A stretch of 64,000 nucleotides of DNA from assembly GCF_004296335.1 (NCBI RefSeq), contig NZ_SGIU01000001.1:535290-599289 (forward strand), written 5' to 3'. Position numbers and translations under genes: made by a program. Positions 8,102 through 16,271 of the stretch are shown here, piece by piece (the first letter of the stretch is position 1; each line of letters starts with the position of its first letter). Source of the stretch: Flagellimonas allohymeniacidonis (GTDB lineage: Bacteria > Bacteroidota > Bacteroidia > Flavobacteriales > Flavobacteriaceae). The notes under the pieces are model-generated. The model saw only the letters and a list, made by a program, of their open reading frames with translations, did no database searches and had not been told where the DNA came from.

Positions 8102-9793
8102 ATGTCAGACGATAAAAAGGTCATTTTTTCAATGTCCGGGGTGACCAAAACGTTTAAAACTGCGAATACCCCAGTTCTCAAGAATATATATCTAAGTTTC
8201 TTCTACGGAGCGAAAATTGGCATCCTGGGACTCAATGGCTCAGGAAAATCCACCTTGCTCAAAATAATTGCGGGAGTGGATAAAAACTATCAAGGTGATG
8301 TAGTATTCTCTCCGGGCTATACTGTAGGCTATCTGGAACAGGAACCCCAATTGGATGAAAACAAAACCGTTCTCGAAGTGGTTAAGGAAGGTGTGGCCGA
8401 AACCGTTGCTATTTTGGACGAGTATAACAAGATCAACGACATGTTCGCGCTTCCTGAAGTTTATGAAGATGCGGATAAGATGCAGAAGCTTATGGATAAG
8501 CAGGCCAGTCTGCAAGACAAGATTGATGCTTCAAATGCTTGGGAATTGGATACCAAACTTGAAATCGCCATGGATGCCCTCAGAACCCCAGAATCTGACA
8601 AAAAGATTGGCGTTTTATCAGGTGGGGAACGAAGAAGAGTTGCGCTTTGTCGATTGTTGTTGCAAGAACCTGATGTTTTATTGCTGGATGAGCCGACCAA
8701 CCATTTGGATGCGGAATCGGTACATTGGTTGGAGCACCATTTAGCCCAATATAAGGGAACAGTCATTGCAGTTACCCACGACCGCTATTTTCTGGACAAT
8801 GTGGCCGGTTGGATTTTGGAATTGGATAGGGGAGAAGGTATCCCTTGGAAGGGCAACTACTCTGGATGGTTAGATCAGAAGGCGAAACGATTGGCCCAAG
8901 AAAGCAAGCAGGCCTCAAAACGTCAGAAAACCTTGGAGCGAGAGCTGGATTGGGTGCGACAAGGAGCCAAAGGGAGACAAACGAAGCAAAAAGCCCGTTT
9001 GAAGAATTATGACAAATTATTGAGCCAAGATCAGAAGCAACTCGAGGAAAAACTGGAAATCTACATCCCAAACGGACCACGATTGGGGACCAATGTTATT
9101 GAGGCAAAGGGAGTGAGCAAAGCTTATGGCGACAAACTCCTCTATGAGGATCTGAACTTTAATTTGCCCCAAGCAGGAATCGTAGGCATCATTGGACCAA
9201 ACGGAGCAGGGAAGACGACTATTTTCCGAATGATTATGGGAGAAGAGACTCCCGATAAAGGGGAATTCGTTGTTGGGGATACCGCTAAATTGGCCTATGT
9301 GGACCAAAGCCATTCGAATATTGACCCCGACAAAACAATCTGGGAAAACTTTAGCGACGGTCAAGAACTGATCAATATGGGTGGACGTCAAGTCAATTCG
9401 AGAGCCTATCTCAGTCGATTCAATTTCTCCGGAAGTGAACAAAACAAAAAAGTCAACATGCTCTCTGGAGGGGAACGAAACAGGCTTCATTTGGCAATGA
9501 CCTTAAAAGAAGAAGGAAACGTGTTGCTTCTGGATGAGCCAACGAACGATTTGGATGTAAATACCCTACGCGCTTTGGAAGAAGGTTTGGAAAATTTTGC
9601 GGGTTGTGCTGTTATCATATCCCACGACCGTTGGTTCCTAGATCGGATTTGCACCCATATTCTTGCCTTCGAGGGAGATTCGCAGGTTTATTTTTTCGAG
9701 GGGTCTTTTTCAGACTATGAAGAGAACAAAAAGAAACGCCTTGGGGCAGATATCATGCCCAAGAGAATCAAGTACAAAAAGCTTATTCGCTAG
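8102..9793 (+). CDS. ettA: Energy-dependent translational throttle protein EttA (ABC-F)
   Basis: A 563-residue ABC-F protein with two ATP-binding cassettes and no membrane segments. First cassette: Walker A GLNGSGKST (43-51), signature LSGGERRRVALCRLL, Walker B LLLDEPTNHLDAES. Between them is the charged linker (TLERELDWVRQGAKGRQTK) that EttA uses to touch the P-site tRNA. Second cassette: Walker A GPNGAGKTT, signature LSGGERNRLHLA, Walker B LLLDEPTNDLDVNT. Length and the C-terminal DIMPKRIKYK tail agree with EttA rather than Uup. It gates entry of the ribosome into elongation according to the ATP/ADP state. Confidence 0.93.
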   Translation: MSDDKKVIFSMSGVTKTFKTANTPVLKNIYLSFFYGAKIGILGLNGSGKSTLLKIIAGVDKNYQGDVVFSPGYTVGYLEQEPQLDENKTVLEVVKEGVAETVAILDEYNKINDMFALPEVYEDADKMQKLMDKQASLQDKIDASNAWELDTKLEIAMDALRTPESDKKIGVLSGGERRRVALCRLLLQEPDVLLLDEPTNHLDAESVHWLEHHLAQYKGTVIAVTHDRYFLDNVAGWILELDRGEGIPWKGNYSGWLDQKAKRLAQESKQASKRQKTLERELDWVRQGAKGRQTKQKARLKNYDKLLSQDQKQLEEKLEIYIPNGPRLGTNVIEAKGVSKAYGDKLLYEDLNFNLPQAGIVGIIGPNGAGKTTIFRMIMGEETPDKGEFVVGDTAKLAYVDQSHSNIDPDKTIWENFSDGQELINMGGRQVNSRAYLSRFNFSGSEQNKKVNMLSGGERNRLHLAMTLKEEGNVLLLDEPTNDLDVNTLRALEEGLENFAGCAVIISHDRWFLDRICTHILAFEGDSQVYFFEGSFSDYEENKKKRLGADIMPKRIKYKKLIR

Positions 9794-9797
9794 AGAA

Positions 9798-10478
9798 TCA
9801 CTTGCGATTTAGGTCTTCTAGACCTTGTTCCAAGATTTTCTTGGCTTCTTGTAGATAGGCCTTTTGATGCGCGACCAATCCATCGGGATTATCACTATCA
9901 TTTGAATGGGGATTCAATGTTTTGGAAAGAAGCACCAATTTTTCCACGGCCTTCCGAGCAGAATCCAATCGAGCGTTGGCGTGATCATCAAAAACCTTGA
10001 CCATCTGCTGCTCAAACTCTGTGTTATCATCTGTTTCAGAAGCCTTGTAGGCTTCATTTTCAATTGTTGTTTCTTCACTGTCCTCAACAATAACATCGGC
10101 AGGGTCATTTTGCGTGCACTCATCCAAAGCGGTTATCAATTCATGGATCTGAGCGATGGATTTTTTGGTAAAGAAACGACCTGCTTCCCAGTCATATGGC
10201 TCAATGGCTTTTTCCAAAGTTTCCATGGCATCCAAGGTCTTATCCCCAGATTTTGCGCAACCACACTCTTCTTGGTACTGTTTTGATTTTTCCAAAGCCT
10301 CCAGAGCCCGTTCAGCAAAATACATTTGATGCTCAAAATTGGTAGCAGTCATTCCCTTTTTGGCATGGTTCAAACTATAGGCTACTTTGGCATATAAGTT
10401 GTCACATCGGTTGGCTTGTGAAGTGAATACAACGCAGAAAAACGCAAGAATGCTCAGTGCATAAGTTCTTTGTGCCAT
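9798..10478 (-). CDS. Exported hypothetical protein, glutamate-rich
   Basis: I start at ATG 10478 because it opens a clear signal peptide (MAQRTYALSILAFFCVV, cleavage near SQA); the longer open frame back to 10607 would overlap the end of the upstream gene. The mature 200 residues are helical and charged, with scattered cysteines (NRCDN, EECGC, DECTQ) and an acidic centre. No domain is recognised. It ends 4 bases from the convergent ettA stop. Periplasmic location is inferred; function unknown. Confidence 0.65.
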   Translation of the reverse strand: MAQRTYALSILAFFCVVFTSQANRCDNLYAKVAYSLNHAKKGMTATNFEHQMYFAERALEALEKSKQYQEECGCAKSGDKTLDAMETLEKAIEPYDWEAGRFFTKKSIAQIHELITALDECTQNDPADVIVEDSEETTIENEAYKASETDDNTEFEQQMVKVFDDHANARLDSARKAVEKLVLLSKTLNPHSNDSDNPDGLVAHQKAYLQEAKKILEQGLEDLNRK

Positions 10479-10542
10479 GGTTCGATTGATTTGGGTTAAT
10501 CTTAGTGCTTTAACGATGATATTGCAGGAATAGTATAAATTC

Positions 10543-11316
10543 CTAAAAATCATCGTTGGGATACCAATCCAGCTGGATAACCTGTATGTTTTTGTTTCCT
10601 GAGGCAACCAACGATTTAAATTTGACCACGTCGCTTACATCCGGTCTTCCTCTGTAATGATATGGGTATACCTCCTTAGGTTGAAATTCCAAAACGGCAT
10701 TGGCTGCACTTTCTACGGTCATTGTATAGGGTAGGTTCATACAAATAAATGCCTTGTCAATGTCTTGTAAGGCTCTCATTTCGGGAATATCCTCGGTGTC
10801 CCCAGAAAAGTAAAGTCTTTGTCCATCCATGATTAAAACATATCCATTGCCCCTTCCCTTGGCATGAAATTTCAAGGCTTCTTCCCGTAAGTTGTACATG
10901 GGTATGGCCTCGACTTTGATGCCATAGCGCTCTTTTGAATCCCCATTGTTCAATACATCGATTTGGGGCGTGAATGCGTCCGGCATTTTGTCCGCCACAG
11001 CTTGGGGCACCATTATTTTGGCCTTACCGGTATCCAAAGCTTCAAGGGTTTTCAAGCTGAAATGGTCTCCATGGATATCCGTTATCAGAATCAAATCTGC
11101 TATGCCGTGTGATTCATAACTGGTTTTTTCTCCAACGGGATCAATGTAAATGGTGAGTTCATTCCATTTTAAAACCGCAGAGGCATGTTCAACGGGAATA
11201 ATTTCTATGGATGGGCTTTCTTTTGAGGCCAGTTTTTTGTTTTCCTGGCCCAGTACTCCTACTAATCCTGTACAGTAAAAGGCAATAACAAAACTATATA
11301 GGTGACTTTTTTTCAT
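10543..11316 (-). CDS. Exported MBL-fold metallo-hydrolase
   Basis: A 257-residue protein with an N-terminal signal peptide (hydrophobic 8-22, cleavage near LGQ) followed by a metallo-beta-lactamase fold. The metal motif reads TDIHGDH, so the first histidine of the canonical THxHxDH is an aspartate. Later ligands appear in YFSGDTEDIP and in the C-terminal YPYHYRG. This pattern resembles the UlaG/DUF-type branch of the superfamily. The reaction is unknown. The next gene (9798-10478) starts 64 bases downstream on the same strand. Confidence 0.75.
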   Translation of the reverse strand: MKKSHLYSFVIAFYCTGLVGVLGQENKKLASKESPSIEIIPVEHASAVLKWNELTIYIDPVGEKTSYESHGIADLILITDIHGDHFSLKTLEALDTGKAKIMVPQAVADKMPDAFTPQIDVLNNGDSKERYGIKVEAIPMYNLREEALKFHAKGRGNGYVLIMDGQRLYFSGDTEDIPEMRALQDIDKAFICMNLPYTMTVESAANAVLEFQPKEVYPYHYRGRPDVSDVVKFKSLVASGNKNIQVIQLDWYPNDDF

Positions 11317-11482
11317 GGCAGTTTCTTATCAAATTCCCTTAAAAATAAGATATGCAGCTAATTGCTGTATTTTTTTTGAGATTTATTTCACTATTAAAAA
11401 TCCAAAATGAAAACCCTAGCGTATATAACACCGAACACAATTGATAAATACACGTAAACCAATATCAATTAATTTGAAAGTT

Positions 11483-12370
11483 ATGACTGAAACAAAAAGT
11501 AACAACGGGTTAAAGGTAATAGCAGGTCTGCTTGGGGTGGTACTTTTAGGAACCATTATCTATACAGTAAGCCTTTACCAAGATAAAAAGAAAACCACTA
11601 CGGCTCTTCAGCAAGAAAAGGATTTGGTGGTTGAAGATTTGAATAGCTTGAAATCTGAATATGACAAAGCTATTTTGGAAAGCAACGCTACAAATGAGGA
11701 ATTGGTAGCTGCTAGAGACAATATTGCAAAGTATATTGACTCTGTACAAGGGATGAAAGCTGATATTGCTTCCCTATCTCGTTACAGAAGACAAGTAAGT
11801 GTGCTTAAAGCTGAAAGAGAGGAACTTTTAAAGCAAGTGGATTCTTTGACTACTTCAAACACTTTGTTGGCCATGCAAAGAGACAGCACATTTGTTGAGC
11901 TAGAAAAGCAGGCTGTTTTCAGCGACTCTTTGGTAGTACAAAACACACAATTGGCCGATGCTGTTGAAAGAGGTTCTGCACTTAGCCTTTCTACCTTCAC
12001 TGTTGATGCAGTTAGAGAACGCAACAACGGAAAATTGGTTTCTACTTCTAGAGCCAAGTCCACAGATAAGTTTAAAGTATGTTTTACCGTAGCTGATAAT
12101 GTTATCGCTGAGGCGGGTGACCGTGAGTTCTTCATTGAAGTACTTGACCCACAAGGCAACGTTTTGGGAGATAGCTTCTCTAAGTCTACTGAAGAAGGCT
12201 CTAGCATTACGTATAGCAAGGGAACAAACTTCTATTATGAGAATGGTTCTTTGGATGTTTGTGATTATATCAATAAGCCAGCAAGTGATTTCCAAAAAGG
12301 AAACTACATGGTGAATGTTTATGACAACAAATTGAAGTTGTTGGGAACTTCCAAGTTCATCCTGAAATAG
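11483..12370 (+). CDS. Membrane-anchored coiled-coil protein, conserved in flavobacteria
   Basis: A 295-residue protein starting at ATG 11483 (an in-frame TTG lies 42 bases upstream). It has one membrane segment (about residues 11-29), a long coiled coil rich in leucine, lysine and glutamate (about 33-165), and a beta-rich C-terminal domain (about 185-290) including FFIEVLDPQGNVLGDS. Topology should be N-in with the coiled coil in the periplasm. Such proteins are common in flavobacteria without known function. A strong terminator follows. Confidence 0.65.
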   Translation: MTETKSNNGLKVIAGLLGVVLLGTIIYTVSLYQDKKKTTTALQQEKDLVVEDLNSLKSEYDKAILESNATNEELVAARDNIAKYIDSVQGMKADIASLSRYRRQVSVLKAEREELLKQVDSLTTSNTLLAMQRDSTFVELEKQAVFSDSLVVQNTQLADAVERGSALSLSTFTVDAVRERNNGKLVSTSRAKSTDKFKVCFTVADNVIAEAGDREFFIEVLDPQGNVLGDSFSKSTEEGSSITYSKGTNFYYENGSLDVCDYINKPASDFQKGNYMVNVYDNKLKLLGTSKFILK

Positions 12371-12390
12371 TACACTATCCATATAAACAC

Positions 12391-12424
12391 AAAAAGCCCG
12401 TTCCATTTTGGTCGGGCTTTTTTA
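12391..12424. terminator. Bidirectional intrinsic terminator
   Basis: Stem AAAAGCCCG (12392-12400) pairs with CGGGCTTTT (12413-12421) around a 12-base loop, with a T run on the plus side and an A run on the minus side. It serves both the coiled-coil gene and the convergent fumC. Confidence 0.85.
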
Positions 12425-12442
12425 ATGGGGTGTTGTGAAAGA

Positions 12443-13840
12443 CTATTTTAAGCCTCCCACCATATCTTCAGGTTTTACCCAACTGTCATACTCTTCCGCC
12501 GTCACATATCCCAAATTGATGGCTTCTTCCCGTAAAGTGGTCCCATTCTGATGTGCCGTATTGGCTATTTCTGCGGCCTTGTAGTACCCAATTTTAGTGT
12601 TGAGCGCAGTTACCAGCATCAAGGAATTGTTCAAGAGTTTTTTGATGACCTCGTGGTTGGGTTCAATTCCAGAAGCACAGTTTTCATCAAAGCTCACACA
12701 GGCATCTCCCAATAGTTGGGCCGACTGCAGAATATTGGCCGCCATAACGGGTTTAAATACGTTTAGCTCATAATGACCCTGAGTGCCACCAACACTAATG
12801 GCGACATCATTTCCCATGACTTGTGCGCAAACCATGGTCATGGCTTCACATTGGGTAGGATTAACTTTGCCAGGCATTATGGAACTACCGGGCTCATTGG
12901 CAGGGATTATGATTTCTCCAATTCCTGAACGAGGCCCTGATGCCATCATTCGAATATCATTGGCAATCTTGTTTAGGGAAACAGCCAATTGTTTCAATGC
13001 CCCATGACTCTCCACAATAGCATCATGGGATGCAAGGGCCTCAAATTTATTGGCCGCTGTCTTGAAAGGTAATCCTGTAAAATCCGAAATGTATTTTGCT
13101 ACAAGTACGTCATAACCCTTGGGCGTATTGAGCCCGGTTCCTACTGCTGTTCCACCCAAAGCCAATTCACTCAAGTGATCTAACGTATTTCTAAGGGCTT
13201 TTAGTCCATGGTCCAATTGGGCCACATAGCCCGAAAATTCCTGTCCCAAGGTTAGGGGAGTGGCATCCATCAGGTGAGTACGTCCAATTTTAACCACAGC
13301 CTTAAAGGCTTTGGCTTTTGAATCGAGTGTATTTCGCAGTTGTTCCACACCTGGAATGGTGACCTCTACAATTTTCTTATAAGCTCCAATGTGCATCCCC
13401 GTTGGAAAGGTATCATTGGAGGACTGGCTTTTGTTCACATCATCGTTTGGTGTAATGGTCTTTTCGCCTTCCCCAATCTTTTTTCCTGAAAGCTCATGGG
13501 CCCTATTGGCAATCACCTCATTTACATTCATATTGCTTTGGGTGCCGGAACCTGTTTGCCAGATGACTAGGGGGAATTGGCTATCGTGCTTGCCCTCCAA
13601 AATCTCATCGCATACTTGGGCAATTAGATCTCTTTTTTCTTCAGATAGCACTCCGAGCTCATGATTGGTATATGCTGCCGCTTTTTTTAGGTAAGCAAAT
13701 CCATAAACAATATCCAGAGGCATCGAACCGGCAGGACCGATTTTAAAATTGTTTCGCGAACGTTCGGTTTGTGCTCCCCAATATTTGTCCGAGGGCACTT
13801 TTACCTCGCCCATGGTATCTTTCTCAATTCTATAATCCAT
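12443..13840 (-). CDS. fumC: Class II fumarate hydratase
   Basis: A 465-residue member of the aspartase/fumarase superfamily. The superfamily signature [11 protein letters not shown] is present in the C-terminal half, [14 protein letters not shown] and [16 protein letters not shown] in the N-terminal half; the combination and length are those of FumC (reversible hydration of fumarate to malate in the TCA cycle), not aspartase. Cytoplasmic homotetramer by family knowledge. I start at ATG 13840; the track of the frame reaches a TTG six bases upstream, but the ATG sits a normal distance from the TAACTTTG promoter box at 13860-13867. Confidence 0.95.
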   Translation of the reverse strand: MDYRIEKDTMGEVKVPSDKYWGAQTERSRNNFKIGPAGSMPLDIVYGFAYLKKAAAYTNHELGVLSEEKRDLIAQVCDEILEGKHDSQFPLVIWQTGSGTQSNMNVNEVIANRAHELSGKKIGEGEKTITPNDDVNKSQSSNDTFPTGMHIGAYKKIVEVTIPGVEQLRNTLDSKAKAFKAVVKIGRTHLMDATPLTLGQEFSGYVAQLDHGLKALRNTLDHLSELALGGTAVGTGLNTPKGYDVLVAKYISDFTGLPFKTAANKFEALASHDAIVESHGALKQLAVSLNKIANDIRMMASGPRSGIGEIIIPANEPGSSIMPGKVNPTQCEAMTMVCAQVMGNDVAISVGGTQGHYELNVFKPVMAANILQSAQLLGDACVSFDENCASGIEPNHEVIKKLLNNSLMLVTALNTKIGYYKAAEIANTAHQNGTTLREEAINLGYVTAEEYDSWVKPEDMVGGLK

Positions 13841-13859
13841 ATCCAAAGTGTTAGATATA

Positions 13860-13867
13860 CAAAGTTA
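13860..13867 (-). promoter_or_regulatory. fumC: -7 box for fumC
   Basis: TAACTTTG on the minus strand, an exact TAnnTTTG match, 19 bases before the fumC ATG. No good -33 element is seen at the expected distance. Confidence 0.5.
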
Positions 13868-13951
13868 GGGCTTAACACTTTTTCTACCATGTGGATCAAC
13901 CACTATCACATATTTTTTTATTTGGACTTGTTTTTTTAATGCAATTCAGGG

Positions 13952-13959
13952 TATCTTTG
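13952..13959 (+). promoter_or_regulatory. -7 box for the 57-aa membrane protein gene
   Basis: TATCTTTG is an exact TAnnTTTG match; a TTG about 21 bases upstream (13928-13930) may be the -33 element. The ATG at 13979 follows 19 bases later. Confidence 0.5.
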
Positions 13960-13978
13960 TATCTCAAAACGCAGAAAA

Positions 13979-14152
13979 ATGTTCGAATTCGACCAATACT
14001 TAGGATTTTTAGCATTCTTGACCATACTCACCATTGGTTTTTGGTTAATGATTTTCTTGTTGACTTTTGTAGTCCCCTATTGGTTGGTAGGAAACCTGCG
14101 TGAAATGCTTAAGGAAAGACGTGAGGCCAAACGGGCTCAACTTGACAAATAA
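13979..14152 (+). CDS. 57-aa single-pass membrane protein
   Basis: This small gene begins MFEFDQYLGFLAFL and is open for 57 codons to TAA at 14150. It has a long hydrophobic stretch (about residues 8-37, one or two membrane spans) and a basic helical tail rich in Arg, Lys and Glu (LREMLKERREAKRA). It is flanked by an exact -7 box 19 bases upstream and a strong hairpin terminator starting two bases into its stop, which makes it a complete transcription unit. The positive tail should be cytoplasmic. Function unknown. Confidence 0.7.
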   Translation: MFEFDQYLGFLAFLTILTIGFWLMIFLLTFVVPYWLVGNLREMLKERREAKRAQLDK

Positions 14153-14153
14153 A

Positions 14154-14179
14154 AAAAGAGGCCTTTCGGGCCTCTTTTC
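14154..14179. terminator. Bidirectional intrinsic terminator
   Basis: GAGGCC (14158-14163) pairs with GGCCTC (14169-14174) around TTTCG, extended by flanking A and T runs. It lies between the 57-aa gene and the convergent gene ending at 14183. Confidence 0.85.
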
Positions 14180-14182
14180 ATT

Positions 14183-14656
14183 TTAATCCTTCTTGGATTT
14201 CTTTTTCTTTTTCTTCTTCAGTTTTCGGGTATCAAAGTTGTTTTTTTGAAGCTCCATATAGGACTCATATTTTTCTGGAGGAAGCCCCGCTTTAATATCA
14301 GCATCCTGATTTTTGGATATTTTTTCCAATTCCTCCTTCATCTTATCGGGTTCCAATTCCAATATTCCCAATTCTATACGTTGTTGCACGTATTTTACCA
14401 AAGTTGTCCGAACTACTGCCTCTTCGAAAGGATCCAATGCCAAGGCCTCTGATATTGAGGGCATGCGCTCCTCCACCAATTCTTCCGCAGTCTTGGGTTC
14501 CGGAGGCTTTGGGGCACTTTGTGCTTGCGGAACCGTACTTTGGCCCCGACCATACCGACTACCAAAACGGTTACCCCGACCTACTTGCCCAAATAGCGTC
14601 TCCATACCACTAAAAAGAGTAATGGCCACCAATAAAATCAACGTCTGTCTTCTCAT
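14183..14656 (-). CDS. Exported hypothetical protein with poly-lysine tail
   Basis: A 157-residue protein with a signal peptide (about residues 1-24), a glycine/arginine segment (GRGNRFGSRYGRG), a proline-rich linker, a helical middle (about 55-135) and a C-terminal run of lysines (LKKKKKKKSKKD). No family is recognised. The tail could contact lipopolysaccharide, nucleic acid or peptidoglycan, but this is speculation. It lies 83 bases downstream of the arsC-like gene on the same strand. Confidence 0.6.
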   Translation of the reverse strand: MRRQTLILLVAITLFSGMETLFGQVGRGNRFGSRYGRGQSTVPQAQSAPKPPEPKTAEELVEERMPSISEALALDPFEEAVVRTTLVKYVQQRIELGILELEPDKMKEELEKISKNQDADIKAGLPPEKYESYMELQKNNFDTRKLKKKKKKKSKKD

Positions 14657-14739
14657 TTTCTATTTCATTAAATGCAAGCTGGTCAATTGTGCCTCTAAGA
14701 TACTCACAAATAGAGGCTTTGACAAATGAGTGTCCCTAC

Positions 14740-15081
14740 CTAAAGGATATCTTTGATTCTTTCTGCAGGTCTTGCCACTACAGCTTTGTCTCCATTAACC
14801 ACGATGGGCCGCTCAATAAGCTTTGGATTTTCAACCATAGCTTTGATGATTTCCGAGTCGCTCAGGTTTTTCCCCTTGTACTTCTCTTTCCATACGGCCT
14901 CATTGGTTCGTACCAACTCCATGGGTTTCATTCCAAGGTATCCCAATACTTGTGCCAACTTTTCTTGAGAGGGAATTTCATCCAAATACCTCACCTCTTC
15001 AAAGTCCAATCCCTTTTCCTGCAGATAGGCAAGCCCTTCTCGAGACTTTCTGCATCTGGGGTTATGATAAATTTTCAACAT
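14740..15081 (-). CDS. arsC: ArsC family reductase (glutaredoxin-dependent arsenate reductase type)
   Basis: A 113-residue thioredoxin-fold protein of normal ArsC length. The N-terminus MLKIYHNPRCRKSREG carries the catalytic Cys of the HNPxCxKS motif, and RPIVV near residue 92 corresponds to the conserved RPI. ArsC enzymes reduce arsenate using glutathione/glutaredoxin; many Bacteroidota paralogues (YfgD-like) are not linked to arsenic resistance, and no other ars gene is nearby. The gene begins 11 bases after the prfB stop, so it probably shares its transcript. Confidence 0.85.
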   Translation of the reverse strand: MLKIYHNPRCRKSREGLAYLQEKGLDFEEVRYLDEIPSQEKLAQVLGYLGMKPMELVRTNEAVWKEKYKGKNLSDSEIIKAMVENPKLIERPIVVNGDKAVVARPAERIKDIL

Positions 15082-15092
15082 CTGTATATATT

Positions 15093-16188
15093 TTAGTCCT
15101 CTTTTTGACCCATCATCATGAGATAGGATTTTAAAAAAGCATCGATTTCTCCATCCATTACAGCATCTACATTGCCCGTTTCTTCTCCAGTCCTTACGTC
15201 CTTTACCAATTTATAGGGATGCATTACGTAATTTCTAATTTGCGACCCCCATTCAATCTTCATTTTAGAGGATTCTATTTCGGCCCTTGCTTCCTGTTTT
15301 TTTCGAAGTTCAATTTCATAGAGCTGCGATTTCAACATTTTCATGGCCGTGGCCCTATTGTCATGTTGCGAACGTGAATCGGAACAAGAGATCTGGATTC
15401 CAGTGGGTTTGTGAACCAACTGAACCTTCGTCTCAACCTTGTTTACATTTTGACCACCCGCTCCGCTAGACCGAGCTGTTGTAATTTCAATATCCGAAGG
15501 GTTTACTTCAATTTCAATGGAGTCATCGACCAGGGGATACACATAAACCGAGGCAAATGAGGTGTGGCGTTTAGCATTGCTGTCAAATGGAGAAATACGT
15601 ACCAGACGATGCACCCCATTTTCACCTTTTAGCCAGCCAAAAGCATATTCACCTTCGATTTCCAGAGTGACGTTCTTTATACCGGCAACATCCCCATCCT
15701 GATAATTGAGCTCCTTGACTTTATACCCATTTTTTTCACTCCACATAATGTACATCCGCATAAGCATTGCAGCCCAATCACAACTTTCGGTACCCCCAGC
15801 ACCGGCCGTAATCTGCAAAACAGCGGTAAGTTCATCCCCCTCATCAGAAAGCATGTTTTTGAACTCCAAGTTTTCGATGGCCAACTGGGCTTTTTCAAAC
15901 TGGGATTCAACCTCGGCTTCTTCGACTTCACCGCCTTGTTGAAATTCGATAAGCACCTCTAGATCACCGATCAAGGTTTTGGCGGTGTTGAAGTCTTCCA
16001 CCCATTTTTTTTTGGATTTTATGGATTGCATTTGGACCTGCGCCTGCTGTGGATTGTCCCAAAAGCCAGGAGATAGGGTTTTCTCCTCTTCGTTTTCTAT
16101 TTCAATGAGTTTGGCATCAATGTCAAAGATACCTCCTTAACGCACCAAGGCGTTCGATAAGATCTTTCTGTTGATCTGTACTTACCAT
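15093..16188 (-). CDS. prfB: Peptide chain release factor 2, programmed +1 frameshift
   Basis: RF2 releases peptides at UGA and UAA. The main frame gives the GGQ loop ([11 protein letters not shown]) and the SPF anticodon-like tripeptide ([10 protein letters not shown]). The frame lacks a proper start; instead ATG at 16188 opens 21 codons ending in CTT followed by in-frame TGA (16125-16123). A purine-rich Shine-Dalgarno-like AGGAGG sits just before TATCTTTGAC, exactly the autoregulatory slip site known from other bacteria: low RF2 stalls at TGA, the ribosome shifts +1 and continues with GAC. The joined product is 364 residues, the usual RF2 length. The short frame ending at 16123 and the long frame should be annotated as one gene. 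Confidence 0.95.
16123..16138 (-). promoter_or_regulatory. prfB: prfB recoding site (SD-like element plus CTT TGA C)
   Basis: On the minus strand the sequence reads AGGAGGTATCTTTGAC; AGGAGG lies three bases before the CTT slippery codon and TGA occupies 16125-16123. This stands out because genes in this window otherwise lack Shine-Dalgarno sequences. Confidence 0.92.
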
Positions 16189-16271
16189 ACAATTAAATTT
16201 CCAGCAAAAATAAGGTTTCGGTACGGCAGGACAACTAAATTTACATATTTTTAAAGTCAAGATTCACGAAA

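Noticed and set aside
10479..10607. Upstream extension of the exported hypothetical gene (10607 start)
   Set aside because: It would overlap the upstream MBL gene and places the signal peptide in the middle of the protein; ATG 10478 is better.
14691..14717. Inverted repeat GCCTCTA/TAGAGGC between the arsC-like gene and the next gene
   Set aside because: No T run follows on either strand and no clear promoter overlaps it, so neither terminator nor operator can be supported.
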